From contig JADKBO010000003.1 of assembly GCA_016715105.1 (NCBI GenBank), positions 62,001 through 126,000 of the forward strand: DNA of 64,000 nt, given 5' to 3'. Position 1 is the stretch's first letter, and each line of letters starts with the position of its first letter. The translations under genes and the position numbers were made by a program. The notes below the pieces were generated by a model that saw only the letters and a list, made by a program, of their open reading frames with translations, searched no databases and had not been told where the DNA came from. This document shows positions 17,024-26,403 of this stretch, piece by piece. Source of the stretch: Saprospiraceae bacterium (GTDB lineage Bacteria > Bacteroidota > Bacteroidia > Chitinophagales > Saprospiraceae).

Positions 17024-18454
17024 TCAATCTGCAGTTCTGATGGTTGTAGACTCTTGAATCCAACATCCTACAAAAAAACTTGAGCCTGCTTTTAAATTCC
17101 TCAAGAATATATCTTCTTTGTTTGGCATGTATCTGGCATACCTTGATATCAAAGTATTTGCCTCTGATGCTACAGATGGGTCAACACTTTTGGCCTTTGC
17201 AAACATATCAATGGCTGGCCATGTTACAATTTGACTATCAAATCCTCTACCCGGACCACACAAAGGACCGCTTGATGCGTATAGTTTTCCGATCAATAAA
17301 TATGGATCTCCCCAGCCACTTCTATACTTTGCAGCTTGGTAAGCATAACTTCTTGCTTGTGAGAAATTCTTGATGTCACCATAATATATTTGGGCGATCA
17401 AAAACAAATATTTAGACTTCTTTTCATTGTCATCCGTTTCGTCAACAAATTGCTCAAACAGTTTGACTGACTCTTTATATTTACCGTCTGTGTATGCATC
17501 GTAGGCTTGTCTCAAGGTGCCCGGAGGCGGTGGTGGAACAAAACAATTCTTCTCTTTGGCTGCCTTTATTTCCAAAAACCTGGGGTCAGTCTCTGAACAA
17601 CCTCCTCTCAGAAAGCGAGAGTATGCCGTGTTGATGATGTAACAACTATCCGGACTTTCTAAAAATTCAGCATAGTATTTAGTTGAGTAATAATCACAAT
17701 CATAAAAACCATCCACGCCTTCTAATGCTTCCAATCGATCTGGTGCATAATCTTTGACCGTAGACCAGCCTTCACACTCTTGTCCTTTGCAGTTTTTATC
17801 ACCATATTCAATAGAACTAGCGATGATTTTAGCGTATTTTCTGCCCTCTTCTACCGAAATTTTTCCATCCAAAACGCGATCATACAAGAGCTTTGTAAAT
17901 GGATTTACGGTGTAGTAAACCATTTTTTCTTTGTTCATCTCTATTGACCTGGTAAAAGTTTCAAATTGTTCTTCTTCTGATATAAGATCACCCAGATTAT
18001 AGAAATAATCGAAAGCTCTTCTAGACATCATGGTGGCATCTACTTTAAAACACTCTTCCAGTTTTGCATTGATCATTTTGATGGTATCAACGTATCTTTT
18101 TTTCAACTCTACGTCTGAAGTCGCTTTTGCCAATTCACTATAAATGGTCACACCATCAGAGAAGTGACCCATCACTGTACCATTTGATCCAGGAGCTAGA
18201 TTGTAAGCAACTTTCCAAATCTTCAATGCTGCTTCATATTTCTTGAAAGTCATTTGATCTTTATAAAGCACAAATGCATTTTCTGCTTCCTCTTTATCAG
18301 CTGGACTTAAATCTGAAAATTTTCTACACGGATTATTTGGATCTGTAGTCACAACAGGAACTTCGGGTGCAGTAACAATTTCTTTTGCTTTGGGGCTGCA
18401 GGAATACACCAAAGCGACCAAAGAAAAACCTAATATTTGAAAAATATGCTTCAT
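17024..18454 (-). CDS. TPR-containing lipoprotein of unknown function
   Basis: The 476-residue protein starts with a lipoprotein-type signal (hydrophobic 7-17, Cys19 in VYSC). The mature part is helical and has TPR-like units, for example FVLYKDQMTFKKYEAALKIWKVAYNLAPG near 62-90 and AYDAYTDGKYKESVKLFEQF near 317-336 with AQIYYGDIKNFSQARSYAYQA after it. Several cysteines (GDKNCKGQECEG, YDCDYY, DSCYI, GGCSE) could form disulfides in the periplasm. No enzymatic motif is visible. It stands alone between the SOD and the LLM oxidoreductase genes, all on the minus strand. Confidence 0.75.
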   Translation of the reverse strand: MKHIFQILGFSLVALVYSCSPKAKEIVTAPEVPVVTTDPNNPCRKFSDLSPADKEEAENAFVLYKDQMTFKKYEAALKIWKVAYNLAPGSNGTVMGHFSDGVTIYSELAKATSDVELKKRYVDTIKMINAKLEECFKVDATMMSRRAFDYFYNLGDLISEEEQFETFTRSIEMNKEKMVYYTVNPFTKLLYDRVLDGKISVEEGRKYAKIIASSIEYGDKNCKGQECEGWSTVKDYAPDRLEALEGVDGFYDCDYYSTKYYAEFLESPDSCYIINTAYSRFLRGGCSETDPRFLEIKAAKEKNCFVPPPPPGTLRQAYDAYTDGKYKESVKLFEQFVDETDDNEKKSKYLFLIAQIYYGDIKNFSQARSYAYQAAKYRSGWGDPYLLIGKLYASSGPLCGPGRGFDSQIVTWPAIDMFAKAKSVDPSVASEANTLISRYARYMPNKEDIFLRNLKAGSSFFVGCWIQESTTIRTAD

Positions 18455-18555
18455 ACAATTTTTTTAAAAACTTGGAAGATTTAAAGCGCCTTCAAAAATA
18501 GCGTTTTTTGGTAGATACATGTTTCAACCCAACAAATATTTTAGCCGTGGTACAA

Positions 18556-19596
18556 CTAGGCAGTTACTAACTTTTCCCGTAGTGGCTGTACAACTTGATT
18601 CCCATAAAAGTTAATCGACTGCATGATTTGATCATGAGGCATCGGACCTACCGGCATGTGTGCCAAAAATCTAGTTTGCCCGAAAAGTTCCGTCATATAA
18701 GTGAGCTTTTGTAAAACAGTATTTGCACTACCTACAAACAATGAACCACCAGGCCCTCGCATCTGTTCATAAGCTCCTCTAGACATAGGCCCCCAACCTC
18801 TTTCTCTTCCTATTCTGGACATTACTTCCGCATAAGATGGGAAAAAATCATTTGCAGCCTTTTCATCACTTTCACCGACAAAGGCATGGCAATGGATACC
18901 AATTTGTATTTCTGAAACTGGATGCCCGCTTTCGACCCATGTTTTTCTATATAAATCCAACAAAGGAACAAACTGTTCCAATGAACCACCAATAATTGCT
19001 ACTGCTAGCGGAAGTCCTAACTTTGCAGCCCTGACTACTGAAGAAGGTGTCCCTCCCACAGCAATCCAAACTGGAATCTTAGCTTGTACAGGCCTGGGAT
19101 AGATACCTTCACCATTTAATGAGGGCCTTAATTTTCCTTTCCATGACACAAATTCCGACTCATTGAGTTTCAATAATAAGTCCAGTTTCTCAGCAAACAA
19201 GTTATCGTAATCTGACAAATGATATCCAAACAAAGGAAACGACTCAATGAAAGATCCCCTACCAGCCATTATCTCTGCTCTTCCATTTGAAAGTAAATCT
19301 ACAGTAGCATATTGCTGATAAACACGTACTGGATCTTCGCTTCCTAATACCGTGACAGCACTTGAAAGTCTGATGTTCTGAGTTTTCACAGCAGCAGCAG
19401 CAAGTATAGTTGCAGGCGATGAGGCAATAAAATCAGGTCGGTGATGTTCACCAATGGCATATACATCCAAACCTACTTCATCCGCAAGCACAATTTCTTC
19501 CATCAACTCTGCCATTCTTATTTGTCCACTTTTACCGAGATGCTCAGCCGAAGGATTCATCTCTACAAAACTTGAAATTCCAAATTCCATTATCAT
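18556..19596 (-). CDS. LLM-class flavin-dependent oxidoreductase
   Basis: The 346-residue protein is a luciferase-like TIM barrel: MEFGISSF start, DVYAIGEHHRPDF near 41-53, AAAVKTQNIRLSSAVTVL, VYQQYATVDLLSNGRAEIMAGRG near 90-112 and IPVWIAVGGTPSSVVRAAKLG. Family members reduce or oxygenate substrates with FMNH2 or F420. The EHHRPDF motif and overall order place it with the FMN-dependent alkanal-monooxygenase-like group; the substrate is unknown. No partner flavin reductase is nearby. Either of the first two Met codons (MIM) could start it. Confidence 0.88.
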   Translation of the reverse strand: MIMEFGISSFVEMNPSAEHLGKSGQIRMAELMEEIVLADEVGLDVYAIGEHHRPDFIASSPATILAAAAVKTQNIRLSSAVTVLGSEDPVRVYQQYATVDLLSNGRAEIMAGRGSFIESFPLFGYHLSDYDNLFAEKLDLLLKLNESEFVSWKGKLRPSLNGEGIYPRPVQAKIPVWIAVGGTPSSVVRAAKLGLPLAVAIIGGSLEQFVPLLDLYRKTWVESGHPVSEIQIGIHCHAFVGESDEKAANDFFPSYAEVMSRIGRERGWGPMSRGAYEQMRGPGGSLFVGSANTVLQKLTYMTELFGQTRFLAHMPVGPMPHDQIMQSINFYGNQVVQPLREKLVTA

Positions 19597-19723
19597 TTAT
19601 TTATTTTAAAAACTTCTTTGTAAACATTATGCCCAACCAATGGTTCGGAAATAAATTTTAAAACAATTTAAAAAAACCTAACAAAAATATATTTTTCGAA
19701 TTCCAAATAAACCATCATTGGTC

Positions 19724-19832
19724 CAGACGCAAGGCCTTGCGTCTCTACGATTGGTAATTAAATACCAATTTGAAATCCCACGTGTGCAGACGCAAGGCCT
19801 TGCGTCTCTACGATTGGTAAATAAATACCAAT
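19724..19832. repeat. Pair of REP-like palindromic elements
   Basis: Two nearly identical units, 63 bases apart, start at 19724 and 19787. Each contains a perfect 20-base palindrome AGACGCAAGGCCTTGCGTCT (19725-19744 and 19788-19807), then CTACG and a second inverted repeat ATTGGTA-6 bases-TACCAAT. The second unit runs to the stop codon of the epimerase gene. The arrangement is like repetitive extragenic palindromes; it may also act as a transcript-end structure for the glycan cluster. Confidence 0.85.
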
Positions 19833-20893
19833 TTAAAATCTATTGTAAATGCTATTTATTATTTTCTGTGCTGCTCTCCCATCTCCATATAATTCCGGAT
19901 CAAACGGGCCGAAACTTCTTTTTAATAATTTCGGAATCCGCCCTAGATCTTCATACACCAAAACATTACATTCGTTTTGCAAGGTTTCTCTCCATTCCGT
20001 TTCAGGACGTAAGGTAATACAAGGCTTTTGCAACCAATAAGCCTCTTTTTGCATGCCTCCACTATCTGTAATGAGCGATGTACTTTCATCCATCAACCGG
20101 ATGTTTTCAAAATAAGATTGAGGACCAATAAAAGTAATATTTGCATATTTCACAGGATATAAACCAAATGAATTCATTCGGCTTTGGGTTCTGGGATGGA
20201 TAGATAATATTATCCGTTGATCAAGTGTATTGAGTGCGTCCAAAATGCCCATCAATCTCACTTTATTATCTACATTGTAAGGCCGATGGAGGGTTGCGTA
20301 ATGGTAATGTACAGATGCGTTTTTTGACAAAGATGTTCTGAGTGCAATAACATCTTTCATGACGTCTCCTACAATAATCACACCATTTCCTTCAATGCCT
20401 TCTTTTTTCAAATTTAATTGGGCTGCTTCATTGGGTACAAGCAATAAAGTTGAAATTTGATCGGTTTGCACCCTATTGATTTCTTCTTGCATGGCCTCAT
20501 TGTAACTTCGCAACCCCGCTTCCACATGAATTACTGGCAATCCTAAATGATGCGCGGCTTTTGCTCCAGCAAGGGTTGTATCTGTATCGCCATAAACCAT
20601 TACTGCGGTTGGTAGCTCCTTTTGGAATATTTCATTTAATTCCCAAAACATATATTCATTGTGCTCCTTGGGATTTGTTTTATGCACATTTGACAATTGA
20701 TATTTTGGAGTATGAATAGACAATTGGTCAAAAAAAACATCGCACTCATATTTTCGTCATAATGTTGACTAGTATGGACGGTGATGAATTCTATACCAAG
20801 ATGATCACAGTGGTCAATGGCCGCATGTTTGATGAATTGCGGCCTTGTGCCGATTACACAAATAATTTTTATTTTTTTTCGATCAGTTTCCAT
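19833..20893 (-). pseudogene. wecB: UDP-N-acetylglucosamine 2-epimerase, frameshifted at a T8 run
   Basis: Two frames together give one non-hydrolysing UDP-GlcNAc 2-epimerase of about 350 residues, the enzyme that makes UDP-ManNAc for surface glycans. The N-terminal part (from ATG at 20893) has IKIICVIGTRPQFIK and TVHTSQHYDENMSAMFF; the rest, in another frame, continues DQLSIHTPKYQL, then VMVYGDTDTTLAGAKAA, VEAGLRS, DSGGMQKEA and LRPETEWRE. The shift is at eight T (minus strand; 20730-20737). Six T would restore MFFDQL exactly as in relatives; nine would add one Phe. It could be an assembly error, a real mutation or phase variation. Its start overlaps the upstream glycosyltransferase by 11 bases. 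Confidence 0.88.
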
Positions 20894-21998
20894 GGGGCAA
20901 ATTTTCGGCAATTAATACTTTTTTCACAATTGCATTCCACGATAAAACGGTGTTGGCATATTCTTGTAATCCGCCACTGACATTCTCGATATTTGGCAAA
21001 ATATCTGTTTGATACCATTCTATAATTTGTCTCAAATTAAATTCAGCCTGATCGAATAAATAGGCTCCCTTTATTCCATGAAAAGAATGATCTGGAACAT
21101 TATAAATAAATGGAATCCCGCGTGCTGCATAATTTCTATGTTTTAAATTCGCAGCGTAAGACAATTGCCGTGACTCATGGTGTAAAGTACCAATTCCAAT
21201 ATTTGCTTCTGCAAAAATATTATCCAATTCTTCTCCATATTTTGGCGGAATAAATTTGACTAAATCCTGAATTCCGAATTCGATAGCTTTTGATTTTAAA
21301 TTAGATAATTCCGGACCATCACCAACTAAAATTAAATTTATTTTATAAGGCATTTGTTCCTGCGAATATTTTGCAATAGCTTTTAATAATAAATCAAAAC
21401 CCTGCCAAGGCCAGAAAGTACCCACGTAAATTAAATTTATTTGTAGATCACTCTTTAATGGTCTTGTGATGGAAGACACAGATTTTATCTCAATGCCGTT
21501 ATCAAAGGGTATGGTTTTAATTCCAAATATTTCTTTTTCCGGGCCTAGATGTAAGATCCTATTTACCCACAGATGCATGTGATTCCATTTGTTTGAAATC
21601 AAAGTTTTTAAAAGCATCCTTTTAAAAAAATTAAACTCATACAAAAAAGGATAATTGGGCATCGCTACCCAAATTTTGAGATTGGGAAAATTTGCTCTTA
21701 CTTCTGATAATGCTTTATATTGGTAAAAGGACAATGGTGAAAATCTCAGATAAATCAATTCATATTTTTTATTATTTAACTGATTCATTATCTGATTAAA
21801 TACCAAATCATTTGTTTGATAGAAATACCTTTTCTGAATTAATTCCCCATTCAATATAATTCCCAAGTCATTATTACACAAAATATCAACTTCATATCCA
21901 TGGTACCTGAAAGCCTTTGCTATAGCATTTTCTTTTTCAACAATCCCTTTGCTTTGTTGCAAATCGACATTGAGTCTATATATGAAGAGTATCCTCAT
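20883..21998 (-). CDS. GT4-like glycosyltransferase
   Basis: The 371-residue protein has the two-domain GT-B layout: an N-terminal half starting MRILFIYRLNVDLQQSKGI and a C-terminal half with the conserved LIYVGTFWPWQGFDLLLKAIA, LILVGDGPELSNLKSKA and a late region IGIGTLHHESRQLSYAANLKHRNYAARGIPFIYN. These fit family GT4/glycosyltransferase group 1 retaining enzymes. It should add a sugar to a glycan at the cytosolic face of the membrane; donor and acceptor are unknown. It overlaps the gene upstream by 4 bases (ATGA) and the epimerase downstream by 11, so the cluster is translated as a unit. Confidence 0.85.
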   Translation of the reverse strand: MRILFIYRLNVDLQQSKGIVEKENAIAKAFRYHGYEVDILCNNDLGIILNGELIQKRYFYQTNDLVFNQIMNQLNNKKYELIYLRFSPLSFYQYKALSEVRANFPNLKIWVAMPNYPFLYEFNFFKRMLLKTLISNKWNHMHLWVNRILHLGPEKEIFGIKTIPFDNGIEIKSVSSITRPLKSDLQINLIYVGTFWPWQGFDLLLKAIAKYSQEQMPYKINLILVGDGPELSNLKSKAIEFGIQDLVKFIPPKYGEELDNIFAEANIGIGTLHHESRQLSYAANLKHRNYAARGIPFIYNVPDHSFHGIKGAYLFDQAEFNLRQIIEWYQTDILPNIENVSGGLQEYANTVLSWNAIVKKVLIAENLPHGN

Positions 21999-23313
21999 AT
22001 CCGCCTTATTTGCTTTAGGATTTCAACCAAATCGATGCCAATTAATTGATAATCTACCCAATAATGATTGTGGATATTTACATTCATTTGGGTGTTTATT
22101 TTATTAGATTCTAAAAATTTAATGGCCTTTTGATTAAATAAAACAGATTGTTTTCTTACTTCATATCTTTGAGCACTATCCATCCAAACCAATGGCTGCT
22201 CTATTACACTGCTTTTGGCTTTTAATTTCCAATTAAATAAATAATAATTAAAACCTGTGCCACAACGAAAACCTACATGTTCATTCAATCCCAAACTACT
22301 ATCTTCCCGGATATTATTTTTTTCCAATATTTCCAAAGTGTTTTCAAAATCAAAATGTAAATAGTGTTGTCTGCTCAATTCTATTTTCCGGCCTATAATG
22401 GTTTCCAGTAAGGATTTTTCTTCTTGAAATAATTCATCATTTTTCGCAGCTAAATAGGAAGGGTGTATACCAATTTCATAACCTTTATCCAGAGCCTGGT
22501 TTGCTAATTTTGAATCTGCGCTTGTCTGTCTTCCGTCCTTCCCGGATCAAAAATATGGTCTCCTCCCACATGAAAATAAATGATCTTAGACATGGCTTGA
22601 TCGCTTGCATCCAAAAAAGAAAAATCACTGTAAACTTGATGTTCTTTTGTAAATGCATGTTTATATGCAGATTTAATTGAACTACCATATTTTACAAAAA
22701 ACAGAAATTGTTTGATTTTATTTTGAAGACCTTGTTTACGAGATAAATAATCAATGTCATGACTCAAACTCCATTTACTTTTTACATTCAAGACAGGAAA
22801 ACCAAAGGTTACTAAAATGGCAGTGACCAATTCATCTATTACAGGAAAATGGTGCAACTTGTTTTTTACCAGAATTTGCTCTGTTTCAGGCATCATGTCC
22901 CATTGATTTCGCATCACCGGGTTAAAATGATATTCTTCATATCTACTGAGGTGAAAAAAAATGGTTTCTATCCAATCAAACGCAAACCTTTTACCATCAA
23001 AAAAGTCATTAATTCCACGATTTCCACCTTCAATTGCAAATACATTTTTGGGTTTGGCGTGATAAGTATTGACGGATAATGCTCTATTATTGACCTGTGC
23101 CGAACCAAAAAACAAGTTCTGGACAGGGATTTGAGTGGCGTTTGGGTTGTCCATATTCGGTGTATGGGTATATTCAACATCTGCCGTTTTACGGTCTTCA
23201 CACAATTCAAAAAATAATCTACCACCATTGAGGGGATGGTGGTTTATGAAATCCAAAACATAGCTACAGTAAGGAATATATTTCTCTTTTTCTATCCAGA
23301 TATTCATGACCAT
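21995..23313 (-). pseudogene. polysaccharide deacetylase-like protein, frameshifted
   Basis: The 5' part (to the stop at 22504) gives a DUF7033-like N-terminal domain and the start of a NodB-like domain with WSLSHDIDYLSRK, the DxD metal-site motif. The second part, in another frame, reads SADSKLANQALDKGYEIGIHPSYLAAKND (given here in pieces: SADSKLANQALDK, GYEIGIHPSY) and goes on to 21995 with LSRQHYLHFD. HPSY holds the metal-binding His. One extra base, for example a fourth G at 22541-22543 (CCC on plus), joins both into FDPGKDGRQTSADSKL and a protein of about 439 residues. The shift must lie within 22504-22549. It would modify glycans of the same cluster; it overlaps neighbours tightly. Confidence 0.8.
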
Positions 23314-23315
23314 AT

Positions 23316-24271
23316 TTATAACTTGCCTATGATTCTGAAACCCAAATCCAACAATTTATTAGATGCTTTAGATATCTGAAAATAGGGTGTTTGCTCTCCC
23401 CCAAAAGACCTAAAAAAATGTTCTACTGGTTTTAAATCACTGCCTTCGAAGTCAAAACCCAAATGGCGTTTTACACTTTCTTGTATCGCATGCCAAATCA
23501 AAAAACTTACAACACCCCGCGGCGCATTTTCTAGCTTCCCGGAAGCAATATAATAAGTATATGATTCATCACTTACCACAAAAATACCGGCTACTGGTCC
23601 TGTTTCCAAACTTGCCAGCCACAGGTTTGCAGCTTGGACTTTTGTCGATCGGAGTTTGTGGTAGATGTGGTTCAAGAAATCACCGTTATAAATCATTTTA
23701 TTCCTTGATTGTCAAAACTTACTTTGTTGATTTTATGAAATAATTCAAAGTCTTGACTTTCAAGAATTTGAACATGTGATTGAGCAAACTGAATGTCATT
23801 GCGGGTTTTAGCATCAAAAGCTTCCCATATTTCTTCCAAAGAAACGCCACTATTTATCCTATAGGTATAACGTATTTTTTGCCCATAACCTGCCCATGAA
23901 AATGGTTGACAATCCTGAAAACTAGGGTGCATGGCTAGGTTGAAGTAGTGCACATTTGGCAGTTGATCAATGATGTCTTGTGTGCATGTTTTTTTGAAAG
24001 CATACAAAGACAATCTCTTTTCCATATTCTTTGGAGGAAAATATAAAATACCGCCATAAGGTGTCAACTTGGGTGAAATGATTGCTGATATGCCCCACTT
24101 GGATCGCTGAAAAATGGGCATAAATGCTCGAATATGACCGTTATTATCCAAACTCAAAAGTATGTCCCAACCACTTTCACCACAGACTGCATCCAGCCAA
24201 GACGCTTGGTAAAATAATGGGATCTCTTTATCTTTGAGAAATTCTTTTAATAACTGTTTTTTATCCGTCAC
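23316..24271 (-). pseudogene. FemAB/GNAT-like acyltransferase, split by a probable frameshift
   Basis: A 192-residue part (23693-24271) starting MTDKKQLLKEFLKDKEIPLFYQ, with PLFYQASWLDAV, SPKLTPYGGI and TRNDIQFAQSH, and a 126-residue part (23316-23696) with AANLWLASLETGPVAGIFVV, YYIASGKLENAPRGVVSFLIWHAIQ and FDFEGSDLKPVEHFFRSFG together match one ~318-residue FemAB-like GNAT protein. They join at GGAATAAAATGA: one more A would read QGIKMIYNGDF in one frame. The ATGA overlap means it could also be two coupled polypeptides. It is the first gene of the minus-strand glycan cluster. Confidence 0.78.
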
Positions 24272-24411
24272 TTTTTCTTTTCACAAATAGCTAAGGTAAT
24301 TGATTTCTTTTGTTTTGAATACACTATAGAGATCCAATTTTACCTTTCATCATTTTGGAAACAAAATCGATTGGATGATTTAAAGATTTAACATTTACAG
24401 GAATATTTTAT

Positions 24412-25293
24412 ATGGATAGTAGAACCAAAGGTATCATAGCGACCGTTTTTGCAGCAGTTTTTTTCAGTACGGCTGGTCTTGTTATAAAAATATTACCTCA
24501 GTCCGCATATTCAATTCTGTTTTTCAGGAGTTTATTTTGCTTTCTGTTATTCCTGATGATTTTTAGAAAAAAAGCTTTAAAAATCAATAAGTTATCACTG
24601 ATTGGTGCAGGTTTATTTTACGTACCGCTCGTCATATGTTTTGTTTTAGCCACTAAATTGACCACAGCTGCCAACGCCATCTTTTTACAGTATGCTGCCC
24701 CAGCCTTTGTCCTATTACTTGAGCCAAAACTGCTCAATATAAAACTAAAGGGCATCAACATTTTTACCGTGGTGGTGTGTCTGGCAGGTATGACATTATT
24801 TTTCATTGATCAACTAGAAAAACCAGATAATTGGTGGGGAATTATCCTCGCTGTGGCTTCTGCTTTTGCACTTGCTGGGTTTCTCATTGTCCAAAAAATG
24901 AATCATTCAGATTATCTCATTCCTACCATTACTTATGGAAATTTATTTGTCGTTTTAATCATGTTTCCAATCGTAATACAGGAAACTCCACCCAATTATC
25001 TACAACTTTCTTATATGGCATTTCTGGGTTTTGTACAATTGGGCGTCGGTTACCTATTTTTCACCTATGGACAAAAACACATTTCAGCCATCGAAAGTGC
25101 GCTGATAGCTATGCTTGAACCTATCCTCAATCCGATGTGGGTAATGATTGGATATGGCGAAAAACCAGGTGGTTGGGCCATCCTAGGGGGCCTCATCATC
25201 ATCTTAGCCTTGATTTTTAGAATGATATTCCTCTCAGTTACCACCAAAAAAGTAAAAGATTTGGCAACCTCCGAAGATGAGTTGCTGACTTAA
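24412..25293 (+). CDS. EamA/DMT-family transporter
   Basis: The 293-residue membrane protein has ten predicted helices in two EamA repeats (first about 6-135, second about 142-275), with the typical AVFFSTAGLVIK opening, FFRSLFCFLLF and the end-of-repeat ISAIESALIAMLEPILNPMWVMIGYGE. Family members export amino acids or other metabolites; the substrate cannot be read from sequence. It stands alone, divergent from the glycan cluster, with a 140-base gap that must contain both promoters. Confidence 0.9.
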   Translation: MDSRTKGIIATVFAAVFFSTAGLVIKILPQSAYSILFFRSLFCFLLFLMIFRKKALKINKLSLIGAGLFYVPLVICFVLATKLTTAANAIFLQYAAPAFVLLLEPKLLNIKLKGINIFTVVVCLAGMTLFFIDQLEKPDNWWGIILAVASAFALAGFLIVQKMNHSDYLIPTITYGNLFVVLIMFPIVIQETPPNYLQLSYMAFLGFVQLGVGYLFFTYGQKHISAIESALIAMLEPILNPMWVMIGYGEKPGGWAILGGLIIILALIFRMIFLSVTTKKVKDLATSEDELLT

Positions 25294-25404
25294 AGCCCTC
25301 AATGCGCGTTGTGGTGTTAATCTTTTTCAAATTATCTTGCAGATATTGATAAGTACGAAATCATTCGTTTAATTTTGCGTTCTTCATAAAAAATCTTGAA
25401 AAAT

Positions 25405-26391
25405 ATGCAAAACAGCTTGGACATTGAAATGATCGGACAGCAGGTGAAGCTAGACAATGCTTTCCTTACAAGAATAAAAGCAGAATGTGGTAAGGTCATC
25501 GTTGGTCAAGAAGACATGATCGAAAAACTATTGATAGGACTGCTTACCAAAGGTCATATTCTTTTAGAAGGTTTGCCTGGTTTGGCAAAAACGCTCAGTA
25601 TCAAAACTTTGGCTTCTACTGTCGGCGGGAAATTCAGCAGGATTCAATTTACACCTGACTTGCTTCCTGCAGATATCATTGGTACCATGATTTATAATCC
25701 GGGAACCAATGAATTTAGTGTGAGAAAAGGACCAGTGTTTGCCAACTTTATCCTTGCGGATGAAATTAACAGAGCGCCAGCCAAGGTTCAAAGTGCACTT
25801 TTGGAGTCGATGCAGGAAAAACAAGTCACCATTGGAAAGGAGAGTTTCAAACTCGAAGAACCGTTTCTGGTTTTAGCTACTCAAAACCCCATTGAGCAAG
25901 AAGGTACATACCCACTACCAGAAGCTCAACTTGATAGATTTATGCTGAAGGTCAAAATTGACTATCCACGAAAGGAGGAAGAACGTCAAATCATGCGACA
26001 AAATCTGGGTGGTCAAGATGCCTTAGTAATCAATCATGTTGCATCGATGGAAGAAATTCTCAGAGCTAGAAAAACGGTTTCACAAATTTACATGGATGAA
26101 AAGATCGAGACCTATATTTTGGACCTGGTCAATGCGACAAGAGGTGAAAATAAAGAGGTAAGTATGCTGATCAACTTTGGTGCTTCACCAAGAGCTTCCA
26201 TCAATTTGGCATTGGCAGCAAGAGCCCTTGCATTTATCAGAGGTCGCGGTTATGTGACACCAGACGATGTAAGGTCTATTGCCAAGGATGTGCTCCGTCA
26301 CAGGATGGGCTTGAGTTATGAAGCAGAAGCAGAAAATATTACCCAAGACGATATTGTTGACAAAATCCTGCAGGCGGTTGTCGTTCCATAA
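25405..26391 (+). CDS. MoxR-type AAA+ ATPase
   Basis: This is a 328-residue AAA_3 ATPase (331 if translated from the TTG at 25396). It has a Walker A GLPGLAKT, Walker B ILADEIN, sensor-1 LVLATQNPIEQEGTYPLPEAQLDRF and a C-terminal lid with SPRASINLALAARALAFIRGR. MoxR proteins work as chaperones or remodelers with VWA-domain proteins. Here it heads the Bat operon encoding DUF58, two VWA proteins and BatC/BatD, the classical setting. ATG at 25405 is preferred over TTG. Confidence 0.95.
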   Translation: MQNSLDIEMIGQQVKLDNAFLTRIKAECGKVIVGQEDMIEKLLIGLLTKGHILLEGLPGLAKTLSIKTLASTVGGKFSRIQFTPDLLPADIIGTMIYNPGTNEFSVRKGPVFANFILADEINRAPAKVQSALLESMQEKQVTIGKESFKLEEPFLVLATQNPIEQEGTYPLPEAQLDRFMLKVKIDYPRKEEERQIMRQNLGGQDALVINHVASMEEILRARKTVSQIYMDEKIETYILDLVNATRGENKEVSMLINFGASPRASINLALAARALAFIRGRGYVTPDDVRSIAKDVLRHRMGLSYEAEAENITQDDIVDKILQAVVVP

Positions 26392-26403
26392 AGTCAAAAA
26401 AGT

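Noticed and set aside
19724..19832. Repeats considered as the ends of an insertion sequence
   Set aside because: Both copies are in direct orientation 63 bases apart and there is no transposase between them.
20636..20723. The two epimerase frames considered as two separate genes
   Set aside because: They split one conserved motif (QHYDENMSAMFF / DQLSIHTP) exactly at a homopolymer, and the second frame has no proper start.
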